Shown here piece by piece: positions 7,663 through 15,458 of a stretch of DNA of 44,166 nt. The notes beneath the pieces are model-generated. The model searched no databases, was not told where the DNA came from, and saw nothing but the letters and a program-made list of their open reading frames with translations. This stretch comes from Deltaproteobacteria bacterium (GTDB lineage: Bacteria > Desulfobacterota > Desulfobacteria > Desulfobacterales > B30-G6): NCBI GenBank assembly GCA_022340465.1, contig JAJDNW010000092.1, positions 1-44,166 of the forward strand, written 5' to 3'. The position numbers were made by a program, and so were the translations under genes. Position 1 is the first letter of the stretch. Each line of letters starts with the position of its first letter.

Positions 7663-7962
7663 ATGATGGCCGACAAACAAAAACGGGTTTCGCTCAAAGA
7701 CGGGATGGTGCTGGCTGGAATGGTGATCGGCGTCATCTATTGGGCCGTGGAAACGCTGTATTACGCCTTTGCATCAAATGGCGAGAGCTTTTGGGATGTC
7801 TTGTTCGGCGCCGGTCTGACAGGCGTCGGCGTAAAAGTCATCGCTATTTGTTTCTTCATCCTTCTCGGAGCCCACGCGCAGTACAATCTCAACAAGTGCA
7901 AAAAGCTGGAAAATGACGTTGCCTCCCTATCCAAGGAACTGAAGAAACTCAAGAAAAAGTGA
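7663..7962 (+). CDS. Small membrane protein with C-terminal coiled coil
   Basis: A 99-residue protein. Two hydrophobic segments at about residues 14-36 (GMVLAGMVIGVIYWAVETLYYAF) and 45-68 (VLFGAGLTGVGVKVIAICFFILLG) are followed by a charged helix KLENDVASLSKELKKLKKK with heptad spacing, likely a short coiled coil. Tandem ATG codons at 7663 and 7666 are both possible; GAGG at 7655-7658 is better spaced for 7666. Function unknown. Overall design (two TM plus coiled coil) resembles small scaffold or phage-shock-like membrane proteins, but I see no specific match. Confidence 0.68.
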   Translation: MMADKQKRVSLKDGMVLAGMVIGVIYWAVETLYYAFASNGESFWDVLFGAGLTGVGVKVIAICFFILLGAHAQYNLNKCKKLENDVASLSKELKKLKKK

Positions 7963-8016
7963 CTGCTGCCGCGTTCGAGCAAAGGGCCTTTGCAGGCATT
8001 GCAAGGCCGTTATTTT

Positions 8017-8412
8017 TCAGATCCTCAGCACGTCCCTGCCCACTTGAAGATACTCGGCACACCTATCCACAGAATCCGTTACCATCAAATTGCCATTTTC
8101 GATTCCCGCCTCCTGGACATATATCTCGACAACCGCCCTTAAAATGCCGAATGGAAGATACACAGCTGTTTTTACGCCGTTTTCAAAGGGGTTGGCCTTG
8201 CGGTACCAATAGATCTGATCGCGGATGGAATCGAAATGGGCGTTCACGTCGCCGATCTTCGACAAGTCAAGAAAGCGGTCATAAGACGAGTACCTACCTT
8301 GGTCTTTAAGATAGATCTGGTGCAGCGCACTCCGAATGCTGGCATAATCGAGGCTGGCGCTCGACTTGACCAGGACCAGCTTTCGATCCTCGTTGATAGT
8401 AACCGACCACAT
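8017..8412 (-). CDS. Conserved small protein, possibly STAS/SpoIIAA-like fold
   Basis: A 131-residue soluble protein starting MWSVTINEDRKLVLVKSSA, followed by a helix and YSSYDRFLDLSKIGDV. The strand-helix order and the central RFLDLSKI element recall SpoIIAA-like STAS proteins, but I cannot confirm this by eye. The C-terminal half (AVYLPFGILRAVVEIYVQEAG) is hydrophobic but not a clear membrane segment. It is isolated and faces its neighbour at 7663 tail to tail. The ribosome binding site is weak. No phosphorylatable partner gene is adjacent. Confidence 0.65.
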   Translation of the reverse strand: MWSVTINEDRKLVLVKSSASLDYASIRSALHQIYLKDQGRYSSYDRFLDLSKIGDVNAHFDSIRDQIYWYRKANPFENGVKTAVYLPFGILRAVVEIYVQEAGIENGNLMVTDSVDRCAEYLQVGRDVLRI

Positions 8413-8569
8413 GCTTCACTTGATATCAGGGAATCGCCTCTTTGAAAATACTGGATTTTCATGTAGCGACCACCTATTTTTATTACATATAGAGCCCTAA
8501 AGTGTTTCAAATTAGGTATGACAAAGAGGCGCTGTAATGCGGCCGGACCGAAAGGTGCGAGGAAATCGC

Positions 8570-8599
8570 TTGTCAAATTACAGCCGGGTCGATTAATAT
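8570..8599 (+). promoter_or_regulatory. Putative sigma-70 type promoter
   Basis: TTGTCA (8570-8575) and TAATAT (8594-8599) are separated by 18 nt, upstream of the flavodoxin-fold gene at 8652. The match is moderate and rests on position alone. Confidence 0.35.
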
Positions 8600-8651
8600 T
8601 TATGTTTACGAAACTTGAGTGTTTAAATTTCCGTGTACAGGGAGGGCATTC

Positions 8652-9458
8652 ATGACAGAAAACGCAACCGTCCTGGGAATTGTGGGAAGTCCGAACCCGG
8701 AAGGCATCACCAACCGACTCGTTTCAGCGGCATTGAAGGGAGCCGCTGATTCCGGCGCACCAACCGAACTGATACAGCTGTCTGAACACGTTGTGGACGC
8801 CTGTAAGGACTGCCTCCCGTGGGTCTGTAAAGAAAACTTGAAGTGTACCTATGACGATGAGGCATTCGATTATGTAAGGCATAAAATTCTGAAATGCGGC
8901 GCACTCGTAATGGGAACGCCTGTTTACTGGTGGGATACCAGTGGGCTGATCAAGTACCTAATTCTGAAAATGTTTCGGGTGTATGCGTTTACAGGACCAT
9001 TGAAGGGCCTGCCCGCTTTAGGTCTCGGTATTGCCGGCGGAACCGGCAATGGCCTGGTGTCCGGACTCAGGCCGGTATACCATTTTTTCCAGATGATGCA
9101 GATGAGGGCGCTTGAACCGGTCCCCGCCACCCGCTTCAACCTCAATCAGTCTCTGAAGCGTGCCGGCGAGCTCGGAAGAGAAATTGCCGGCATGGCCAAT
9201 GAGCGCAACCCGTTCAACGGTCTTGAAGAGCGTTTGGTGTGGTATGACAGTCTTCCTTATTTGGGGCTGAGCCGCGCACAAGAACGGCGCCTTCTGGCTG
9301 ATACAATTGCCATGGCCGTACCGGAGAAATTGGGCCACGACGTGCTGTCGAGCCTTGCACGAGCCGGCGCACTTGAAGCGTCCGGGCGAAGCGTAGAAGC
9401 CCAGTCGGAAATCACACGGGTGTACGAAGCCGGTGTGAAGGCTTTCGATAAAAACTGA
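8652..9458 (+). CDS. Flavodoxin-fold NAD(P)H-dependent FMN reductase family protein
   Basis: A 268-residue protein. The N-terminal VLGIVGSPNPEGITNRL is the phosphate-binding loop of FMN_red/flavodoxin-like enzymes. GALVMGTPVYWWDTSGLIK is the second flavin-contact region. CKDCLPWVCKENLKC is a Cys-rich stretch typical of iron-sulfur flavoprotein-like relatives, although the classic compact CX2CX2CX4-7C cluster is not clear. The C-terminal 90 residues are an extension of unknown role. AGGGAGGG ending at 8646 precedes the ATG at 8652, which is preferred over an upstream in-frame ATG at 8619. Probably a cytoplasmic electron-transfer or quinone/nitro-type reductase; substrate unknown. Confidence 0.85.
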   Translation: MTENATVLGIVGSPNPEGITNRLVSAALKGAADSGAPTELIQLSEHVVDACKDCLPWVCKENLKCTYDDEAFDYVRHKILKCGALVMGTPVYWWDTSGLIKYLILKMFRVYAFTGPLKGLPALGLGIAGGTGNGLVSGLRPVYHFFQMMQMRALEPVPATRFNLNQSLKRAGELGREIAGMANERNPFNGLEERLVWYDSLPYLGLSRAQERRLLADTIAMAVPEKLGHDVLSSLARAGALEASGRSVEAQSEITRVYEAGVKAFDKN

Positions 9459-9616
9459 AACCCGACCACCGACGGCTTACATCTATGTTTGGATCTTTTG
9501 AATTTCGGTCATTTGGTGCTTGGAATTTTATTACCCCTGGTACCGGTACGGTCAAATATCGTTGACCGGGCCCAAAGGACCAGGATTTCAATACGTCATT
9601 AAAGGAGCAAGGACCC

Positions 9617-10087
9617 ATGTTCACCATCGGCATCCCCGGAGGGAAAACGCTTGAACTCGACCATCTGGTACTTGACTATAACGGAACCATCGCTCTGGAT
9701 GGCGATTTGCTCCCGGGTGTGCCGGAGATGATCCATGAGCTGACAGAGCGATTGAAGGTCCATGTCCTGACAGCCAACACTCATGGAACCGTAGCGGAAA
9801 AGCTGGAAGGCCTGGCTTGCCGGCTGCATGTCATTCCAGCGGGACATCAGGACCAGGCCAAACGGGACTACATCCGCCGGCTTGGTTGCAACCGTGTCGC
9901 CGCGATCGGCAACGGCAGAAACGATGCACTCATGCTCGAGGAGGCCGCACTCGGCATCGGCGTTCTTCAGGCCGAAGGAGCCTCGCCCGCCGCCCTTCAG
10001 GCGGCAGGAGTGGTCTGCCATTCCATCCGGGACGCCTTGAATCTGTTCGTTAAACCGGCGCGGCTCAAAGCAACCCTCCGAAATTAA
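9617..10087 (+). CDS. HAD-superfamily hydrolase (soluble P-type ATPase-like)
   Basis: A 156-residue compact HAD protein without a cap domain. Motif I is DYNGT (residues 20-24), where the second Asp of DxDGT/DxDxT is replaced by Asn, as in some soluble P-type-ATPase-like members. Motif II is HVLTANTHG and motif IV is AIGNGRNDALMLEEA. The replaced second Asp may weaken classic phosphatase activity. The start is supported by AAAGGAG about 10 nt upstream of the ATG. These proteins are often seen near metal or redox genes, but the neighbours here do not define a substrate. Confidence 0.86.
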   Translation: MFTIGIPGGKTLELDHLVLDYNGTIALDGDLLPGVPEMIHELTERLKVHVLTANTHGTVAEKLEGLACRLHVIPAGHQDQAKRDYIRRLGCNRVAAIGNGRNDALMLEEAALGIGVLQAEGASPAALQAAGVVCHSIRDALNLFVKPARLKATLRN

Positions 10088-10102
10088 TTTCAGAAAATAG
10101 AC

Positions 10103-10137
10103 AAAAAACCCGAAATCCGTCTCCGGAAATCGGGTTT
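10103..10137 (-). terminator. Terminator of the minus-strand regulator/membrane operon
   Basis: AAACCCGA (10106-10113) pairs with TCGGGTTT (10130-10137), with an inner TCCG/CGGA helix. On the minus strand the stem runs into TTTTTT. On the plus strand no T-run follows, so it ends the transcript from 10273-11245 despite lying about 130 nt beyond that stop codon and just after the HAD gene. The stretch 10138-10272 is AT-rich with no gene. Confidence 0.65.
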
Positions 10138-10272
10138 CAGGTGCCATCGCCCATTTTATTTTCCGGGAGCCCTATTTGGCATAATTTTAGAACTTTCAGA
10201 TTCTATCGAATTCGCTAACTTAGCTTAAAGGGTTCTATCCGTCTATAAATACAATAATCGGTATTAAACGAT

Positions 10273-10569
10273 TTATCTTTTGAGCGAATGAATCAAGGTT
10301 TCCATTTCCTCCACGTAGCGGTATAGGGCCTCAGAACCCAGAGGCGTAATTTTTACGCTTGTGTAAGGCTTATTGTTTCTAAAGGTTTTTTTGATGGCAA
10401 GGTAATCGGCCGCCTGCAGTTTCCTTAATTGAATAGATAAATTGCCAGAAGTGAAATCGAGCTCCTTTTGGAGTTCGTTGAAGCTGACAGCTTTTTTTTC
10501 ACTACTGGCCAGATAAGTCAAGATGAGCAATCTTGCGCGTTCGTGAATGATTTTGTTGATGTTGACCAT
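10273..10569 (-). CDS. Winged-helix transcriptional regulator (HTH_34/ArsR-like)
   Basis: A 98-residue DNA-binding protein beginning IIHERARLLILTYL, with a helix-turn-helix VSFNELQKELDFTSGNLSIQLRKL and a wing YLAIKKTFRNNKPYTSVKITPLG. This matches the compact winged-helix domain found in small MarR/ArsR-like regulators with no effector domain. The ATG at 10569 is chosen because it lies 4 nt after the membrane gene's stop codon, where the two would be coupled. The sequence upstream of it in the same frame is opposite-frame noise from that gene. It likely represses its own operon through the palindromes at 11276-11299. Confidence 0.86.
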   Translation of the reverse strand: MVNINKIIHERARLLILTYLASSEKKAVSFNELQKELDFTSGNLSIQLRKLQAADYLAIKKTFRNNKPYTSVKITPLGSEALYRYVEEMETLIHSLKR

Positions 10570-10573
10570 TGGG

Positions 10574-11245
10574 CTACTCCTCATTTGAGGCCTTGGATGC
10601 CCAACCAGAAATGGCAAACAACAAAGCGCCAATGCCAAGCGACAGCGAAGCTGCCAGCGGGACATACATGGGGCCTGTCGCCAGCAGAAAGAGGCCGGTA
10701 ACCAGAAACCAGTAACCGCTGATGAGCCATTGCCAGAGCTGCGTCACACTGCCAATAAAGTTGTGCACCAAGCCGAGACCCACGGCTATGGTTGGTATCA
10801 CATAGAAATCTACATTGTGTTGAACAAAGACAGTGCAGATGCATATTACCAACACCAGCAGAGGCCAGTAAACATGCACGATTCTGAAGGAGAAAAATTC
10901 CTGCAAAAAATAAGGTACAGTAAAGCGTTTGTCGATTTTGGACAACGACCCTGCCAACTTCAGCCATTTGATCCAACCCAGCAGTATCCAAACCATTACG
11001 ATTGCAGTGTACACTGCAGTTTTTGTGATAGCGGGTATCGCTTCGAAGCTGCCGTGGTGTCTCATCAAAAGGTGAAAGGCCAACGAAAATCCAATCACGC
11101 TGAGGCCAACAAGCAGATATAGCAATCTGAAATGCACCGGAAGCAATATCAAGCGGATTGCTTCCCGATTCCGACTGATGGCGTTCTTGATGGAGGAGAT
11201 GTCCTCCAGCAGTTTGTCAACTTGTCTGTCGGTCATGGCATTCAT
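10574..11245 (-). CDS. Polytopic membrane protein paired with winged-helix regulator
   Basis: A 223-residue protein with a short cytoplasmic N terminus (about 35 aa) and around six hydrophobic segments: RLLYLLVGLSVIGFSLAFHL, AVYTAIVMVWILLGWI, VYWPLLVLVICICTVFV, FYVIPTIAVGLGLVHNFIG, a segment near SGYWFLVTGLFLLATG, and LAASLSLGIGALLFAI. No transport or enzyme motif is recognisable. Such proteins commonly sit beside HTH_34 regulators, so a role in envelope-stress or membrane sensing is possible but unproven. AGGAGG lies 8 nt before the ATG. The gene is first in a two-gene operon under the 11276-11316 promoter/operator. Confidence 0.82.
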   Translation of the reverse strand: MNAMTDRQVDKLLEDISSIKNAISRNREAIRLILLPVHFRLLYLLVGLSVIGFSLAFHLLMRHHGSFEAIPAITKTAVYTAIVMVWILLGWIKWLKLAGSLSKIDKRFTVPYFLQEFFSFRIVHVYWPLLVLVICICTVFVQHNVDFYVIPTIAVGLGLVHNFIGSVTQLWQWLISGYWFLVTGLFLLATGPMYVPLAASLSLGIGALLFAISGWASKASNEE

Positions 11246-11275
11246 TTTTCAATCCTCCTATATTAAGGAATTTTT

Positions 11276-11316
11276 ACTTTATGATATAAAGTACTTTATT
11301 TTAAAACTGCTGTCAA
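11276..11316 (-). promoter_or_regulatory. Promoter with overlapping palindromic operator
   Basis: On the minus strand a perfect -35 TTGACA (11316-11311) is followed 17 nt later by TACTTT as a weak -10. The -10 region is embedded in two overlapping perfect palindromes: ATAAAGTACTTTAT (11286-11299) and ACTTTATGATATAAAGT (11276-11292). Together they form three alternating ACTTTAT half-sites. A repressor bound here would block the promoter. The adjacent winged-helix protein is the natural candidate. Confidence 0.65.
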
Positions 11317-11394
11317 GCGGTTTTTTTATTACTGTGATTGTTGTTTGGTAAGGATCTGTGAAAGGGAATCAAAGAAATGAGAATCGTAAGAATC

Positions 11395-11417
11395 AACTTT
11401 ATGATATTACAATATCA
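11395..11417. promoter_or_regulatory. Inverted repeat TGATATT-AC-AATATCA
   Basis: A perfect 7-bp dyad with a 2-nt spacer (11402-11417). The preceding ACTTTATGATAT (11396-11407) repeats the 12 bases at 11276-11287 exactly, 120 bp away. It may be an auxiliary operator. The rest of 11317-11570 holds no supported gene. Confidence 0.4.
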
Positions 11418-11570
11418 ACTCGAGCAGAGATACATGGAGAGTATGCCCACCCTGCCGAGATTACTGATGCCATCATTCATGGCTGCTGTGCAACCACTCG
11501 GCACATGAAATCGTCAAGATGATCCCATTGAGGTAAATGTAGGTCGGTGCGCTTCTGATTCCACCCATAA

Positions 11571-11630
11571 GAAAAACCCCCTTTTCCGATGAATCCGCTT
11601 CAGTTCGGATAACGATTTCGGATAAGGAGG
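11571..11630 (-). terminator. Terminator downstream of tRNA-Met
   Basis: On the minus strand CCTCCTTATCCGA pairs with TCGGAAAAGGGGG over 12 of 13 positions, enclosing a smaller ATCCG/CGGAT hairpin. It is followed by TTTTTCTTAT. It lies about 50 nt beyond the tRNA 3' end. Confidence 0.7.
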
Positions 11631-11677
11631 CTGTCCTTGGGTGTAACCTATTTATATAATAAAATAAATTGCTTATA

Positions 11678-11754
11678 TGGTGGCGATGCAGGGAATTGAA
11701 CCCCGGACACTGCGGATATGAGCCGCATGCTCTGACCATCTGAGCTACATCGCC
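11678..11754 (-). tRNA. tRNA-Met (anticodon CAT)
   Basis: A 77-nt tRNA with acceptor stem GGCGATG/CATCGCC, discriminator A and encoded CCA. The D arm is AGCTCAGATGGTCAGAGCA. The anticodon stem TGCGG/CCGCA carries loop CTCATAT, giving CAT. The T arm is GGGGTTCAATTCCCT with minor imperfections. It looks like elongator tRNA-Met rather than initiator (paired first base, no GGG/CCC anticodon stem). A lysidine-modified tRNA-Ile(CAT) cannot be fully excluded by eye. Confidence 0.95.
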
Positions 11755-11918
11755 ACATCGGAAAATTGACAGCGGCTTACGTATCAGCTCGTTTTTATGA
11801 AGTCAAGCCGAAAACGTCAATTGAACACGCCCGCCGCCCCATCCTGAAGGGTGGGGTCCGCACTCCGACAAACTGCCGGGAATGGCCCGCTTTTGCACTT
11901 CACAAGCAGCCCTCGATC

Positions 11919-14195
11919 CTATGGTTGCACCGGAATAGACTTGCTGACCTCGATGGTGAATTCCTCCAGGTCCTGTGGAAGCTGCGAAAAAACCACCATG
12001 AAGGGAATCTCCTGCCCCGGTTTCACTTGGACGTTGGATCTGTTGTCGCCAAGACGGTTGTGCAGTTTTTTGTTGATGTCCGCCAGGTCCATCCGGGCCA
12101 ACTGGTCATCCGTCAACGAGTTTCCACAGTAGACCGTCTCCTCCTTAACCAGGGTTTTTCCACTTCCGAAGAGTCTCCCGGTCAACTGGATGAACCGCCG
12201 GCTCTGGGGAAATTCGTTTTTCACCATGCCGGTTATCACAAAAAACTTCCCATGCTTTTCATTGTCCACGAACTGGCTCTTGATCTCCGACGTGGTGATT
12301 TCCCCGATCGTCTTGACTTCCTGATGCATCAACTGGTCCACATAGGGAACCTGTCTTACATATTCCGTGACAAAGGGGACCTCAACGCCGAACCTGTCAA
12401 GGAGAATTACGGCAGCAAAGGCGGCAATTAAAAGCAGCAGGAGAATCAATATCGGTCGCGCCGGGCCGCTTTTACCCACCGGCCTGGTTTTCTTCTGTTT
12501 TTTCTTCTTTTCCGTCTTTTTCTTTTTTTCCGGTTCTTGCGCGGCAGAAGCCGCTGCGGCGGCCACTATTTCCTGCTGGTCCGTAGTTTTTAGCGTTTCC
12601 CGGTTCTGCCCCCCGTCTTCCTGACCGAAAGCGAAAGCGGCGGCTTCAGCCTGCTCTTCATCCCCTTCGATCTCGAACTCCAGTTCGAGATCGCCTCCGT
12701 CCCCGGAACTGTCGGCAGACGCCTCATCCATCTCCAGTTCCTCAAAATTGGAGATGTCCAGTTCCTCGGGTTTCTCGGATATTTTTGCTGCAGCCTCTGC
12801 CTTGTCCCGGTCCACATCATCACTGATGTCCAGATCGAGCTCCATGTCCTCGATCTCTTCGTCTTCCATCCCCTCCGCTTCAAACTGAATGTCCGAAAGA
12901 TCGATCTCCGCGGTTTCTTCCACCAGGTCTTCGTCACCCGGTGTCACCTTCCATTTTTCTACTTCGGCTTCAGCTGAATCGGATTCTCGGGCATCTTCAC
13001 CGGCAATCTCCTCATCTTTGACTTCAAGCATTTCCTCGATGTCGGAAAGGTCGAGGTCATCGGTATCGTCTGCTTCCAGATCCGGCCCTGCGGGCTCCAG
13101 GTCTTCGCCGGGTTCGAACTCCATGTCCAGCTCGAAGTCGAGATCTTCCAGCTCCTCTTCCCTGTCTTCCGCGGCTTCGGCCACCTTTTCGGGTGGCACC
13201 GCGGGCGGTGTGTCATCTTCCATCTCGAGCTCGAGGTCCAGCTCCTCGGGGGCGTCGCCGGCCTTGTCCTCGCCCGTTTCAGATCGGGGCGGCGAATCCA
13301 TTGACAGGGTCTCCTCGAACCCGGCCATATCCAGCTCTTCCACCTCCTTCGCTTCGCCTTCACCGGATTCCACGTCGATATCCAGCTCCAGTTCGGCATC
13401 CTCGCCAGGGGCCGGAGGTTCTTCGTCGATATCCAATTCCAAATTTACGTCGGACATGTCGAGCTCATTTTCGGATGCCGACCCGTCTGACGGTTCCATC
13501 TCGAAGTCCGTGTCGAAGTCCGTGTCGAAATCCAGTTCGAGCTCCCCTTCCGCTTCCGCGGAGTCCTCCACAGGCGATTCGACCTCCGCCCCGACATCCT
13601 TTTCCAAAATCTCGTCAAGTGATGAGAGGTCCAGGTCCTCCTCTTTCCGCCCTTCCGGATCCGTTCCTCCCGCCGCGGCGCCCTCCGCACCGGCGGCAGC
13701 CGGTTCTTCATCCATCTCCAGATCCAGGTCATCCAGACCCAAGTCGAGGTCCGATCCCTCGTCTGCGGCTGCTTCCGGGGCACCGTCCAGCTCTATCGTT
13801 TCGCCAAAGGCCGAAAAGTCGGGCTCAGCCGGTTCCTCAGCTTCGCCGGCTTCCAGTGCGGCGTCCACGTCAAGGTCGAAATCCCCGGGTGTTGCCTCAT
13901 CCGCCGCAGTCTCTTCGGATTCCGTTCCGGCTGCAAGATCGGAAGCCGCCGCCATGACCGGAGCCGCATCACCGCCGTCAACGGCTTCTGCTTCACCACC
14001 TGCGGCTTTCTCCTGTGGAGCCTCCTCGTCCGGAACGGGTGCTTCTTCAGTTGGGGCTTGCTTTTCCGGAGCGGCTTCTGGGAAGGCGATAAAAACATGC
14101 TTGCATTTCGAGCACCGAACCTTGCTGCCTGAAGGTTTGATCAACGTATCATCCAGGTTAAAGCTGGTTTGGCACTCTTCACAGGTAATAATCAT
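11919..14195 (-). CDS. Zinc-ribbon (MJ0042) / acidic linker / TM / DUF3426 protein
   Basis: A 758-residue protein. Residues 5-31 form an MJ0042-type zinc ribbon (CEEC and CSKC, Cys 5, 8, 28, 31). A very long acidic, Glu/Asp/Ala-rich low-complexity region (about 40-580) follows, with repeated short motifs such as DLDLSDIEEML, EIDLSDIQFE and LDISNFEELEMDE. Then comes a Lys-rich patch (KKKTEKKKKQKK), one transmembrane segment (about 615-635, LILLLLLIAAFAAVILL) and a C-terminal DUF3426-like domain. The ribbon would be cytoplasmic and the C terminus periplasmic. This architecture is common in deltaproteobacteria, with an unknown function. The repeated LDLSD/LDISN motifs look like ligand motifs for a partner protein. 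GAGGGG precedes the ATG. Confidence 0.85.
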   Translation of the reverse strand: MIITCEECQTSFNLDDTLIKPSGSKVRCSKCKHVFIAFPEAAPEKQAPTEEAPVPDEEAPQEKAAGGEAEAVDGGDAAPVMAAASDLAAGTESEETAADEATPGDFDLDVDAALEAGEAEEPAEPDFSAFGETIELDGAPEAAADEGSDLDLGLDDLDLEMDEEPAAAGAEGAAAGGTDPEGRKEEDLDLSSLDEILEKDVGAEVESPVEDSAEAEGELELDFDTDFDTDFEMEPSDGSASENELDMSDVNLELDIDEEPPAPGEDAELELDIDVESGEGEAKEVEELDMAGFEETLSMDSPPRSETGEDKAGDAPEELDLELEMEDDTPPAVPPEKVAEAAEDREEELEDLDFELDMEFEPGEDLEPAGPDLEADDTDDLDLSDIEEMLEVKDEEIAGEDARESDSAEAEVEKWKVTPGDEDLVEETAEIDLSDIQFEAEGMEDEEIEDMELDLDISDDVDRDKAEAAAKISEKPEELDISNFEELEMDEASADSSGDGGDLELEFEIEGDEEQAEAAAFAFGQEDGGQNRETLKTTDQQEIVAAAAASAAQEPEKKKKTEKKKKQKKTRPVGKSGPARPILILLLLLIAAFAAVILLDRFGVEVPFVTEYVRQVPYVDQLMHQEVKTIGEITTSEIKSQFVDNEKHGKFFVITGMVKNEFPQSRRFIQLTGRLFGSGKTLVKEETVYCGNSLTDDQLARMDLADINKKLHNRLGDNRSNVQVKPGQEIPFMVVFSQLPQDLEEFTIEVSKSIPVQP

Positions 14196-14386
14196 GACAT
14201 CCCCTCAATGGTTATGATTTAAACCGAACGCTTCACCGATTGGCGAGGGATTTTCTCCCATTCCCGGTATGGAATATTAAAGGCCGGTATCCGACATCCA
14301 ATGGCTTTTGCAACTGCCTGATCTGCCTTTGTTAATCGCTGTAGAGGTACAACAACTACAAAATATTGTCAATATTTTTGATCGCT

Positions 14387-15301
14387 TTACATGCCGGAGG
14401 CGGCCAATTTATTAAGCAGATCCTTTTGTTCGTCGGTCAGTTTTTTCGGGGTGGTTACGATTATGGACACATACAAATCTCCCCTGCCGCCGCCTTTCAT
14501 GTGGGGGAGGCCGCGGCCGCCGAGGCGCATTTTGGTCTTGTGTTTGGTCCCGGGGGGCACTTTCAGGCTCAGCTCCCCGCCGTCGAGGGTGGGAATACGG
14601 ACGGTCGTCCCCAGCACGGACTCGCTCAATCTGATCTGCCGGTCGATAAAAAGGTCGTACCCCTTGGAGGTAAAAACAGAATCCGGCGCTGTCTTGGCCT
14701 GGATAAACAAATCTCCCGGAGCCCCCCCGAACTGACTGGGTTCGCCTTTGCCGGCGATGCGCAGCTTTTTACCCTCGATCATGCCCTTCGGTATCTTGAC
14801 AGAGAGGCTTTCCGTTTTCCCCTTGTGCTGGAAGCTGATGGTTTTGTCCGCTCCCGCAGCTATTTCGCCGTAGGTAAGGGGTAGTTCATACACCAGGTCG
14901 GTTCCCTTGACCTGGCCCTGATTGCGTCCCATACCACCAAAGGGATCCCCTCCCCCGAAGGAAAATCGGGTCCCCCCCCTGCCGGTCGAGCCGAAGTTCA
15001 TCCCCCCGAACCCGAATTCCCTGAAAATGTTTCCAAAATCGAAGTTCCTGAAAATGTCTTCCTGTGAATAGCGCTGTTGGAAATCCGTGGATCCGAAGGT
15101 GTCGTACTGCTGGCGCTTTTCCTTGTCGCTCAACACCGCATAGGCTTCACTGATGGCCTTGAATTTATCTTCCGCGGATTTGTCCCCCTTGCTGTGGTCC
15201 GGGTGATATTTCATGGCCAGCTTCCGGTAAGCCTTTTTTATCTCCTCAGCGGTGGCCTTTTTGTCCACGCCCAGTGTTTTATAATAGTCTTTTCCCGCCA
15301 T
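14387..15301 (-). CDS. DnaJ-like co-chaperone, CbpA type
   Basis: A 304-residue J protein. The J domain (residues 1-70) has the HPD triad in [10 protein letters not shown] Gly/Phe-rich region (about 75-135, [10 protein letters not shown] and similar) leads directly into the two-lobed DnaJ C-terminal substrate-binding domain ([35 protein letters not shown]). The four-repeat CxxCxGxG zinc finger of true DnaJ is absent, so it is CbpA-like. It would deliver clients to DnaK and stimulate its ATPase. No dnaK or grpE is in the window. The 14196-14386 gap holds the upstream region of the acidic protein gene. Confidence 0.93.
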   Translation of the reverse strand: MAGKDYYKTLGVDKKATAEEIKKAYRKLAMKYHPDHSKGDKSAEDKFKAISEAYAVLSDKEKRQQYDTFGSTDFQQRYSQEDIFRNFDFGNIFREFGFGGMNFGSTGRGGTRFSFGGGDPFGGMGRNQGQVKGTDLVYELPLTYGEIAAGADKTISFQHKGKTESLSVKIPKGMIEGKKLRIAGKGEPSQFGGAPGDLFIQAKTAPDSVFTSKGYDLFIDRQIRLSESVLGTTVRIPTLDGGELSLKVPPGTKHKTKMRLGGRGLPHMKGGGRGDLYVSIIVTTPKKLTDEQKDLLNKLAASGM

Positions 15302-15423
15302 TTAACGATTGATCCTCCTCTGTAACCAGGGTAACACATTATTATAGCTGTAAAAATAAGCGCCGTGCCCCCCTGTGTCAAGGCAGCCACCTGTCGATCG
15401 GACCGCCTGGGGGCGATGATTCA

Positions 15424-15458
15424 CCGGATACGGTGTTCGATGTTGGACGTTCAGCTTA
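15424..15458. repeat. Degenerate heptamer tandem array (CGATGTT type)
   Basis: Units CCGGATA, CGGTGTT, CGATGTT, GGACGTT, CAGCTTA follow each other at period 7, overlapping the mnmG stop codon region. The reverse complement contains TGAACGTCCAACATCGAA, which is also present word for word at 40964-40981. Confidence 0.7.

Noticed and set aside
11377-11508. A 43-codon plus-strand frame starting MRIVRINFMILQYQL
   Set aside because: It has only a weak purine stretch upstream, unusual Met content, and overlaps the TGATATT dyad. No support as a gene.
12889-14217. A 442-codon Ser-rich open frame on the plus strand
   Set aside because: It is the exact antisense of the acidic zinc-ribbon/DUF3426 gene. 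Asp/Glu codons read backwards give Ser-rich translation, and it has no recognisable domain.
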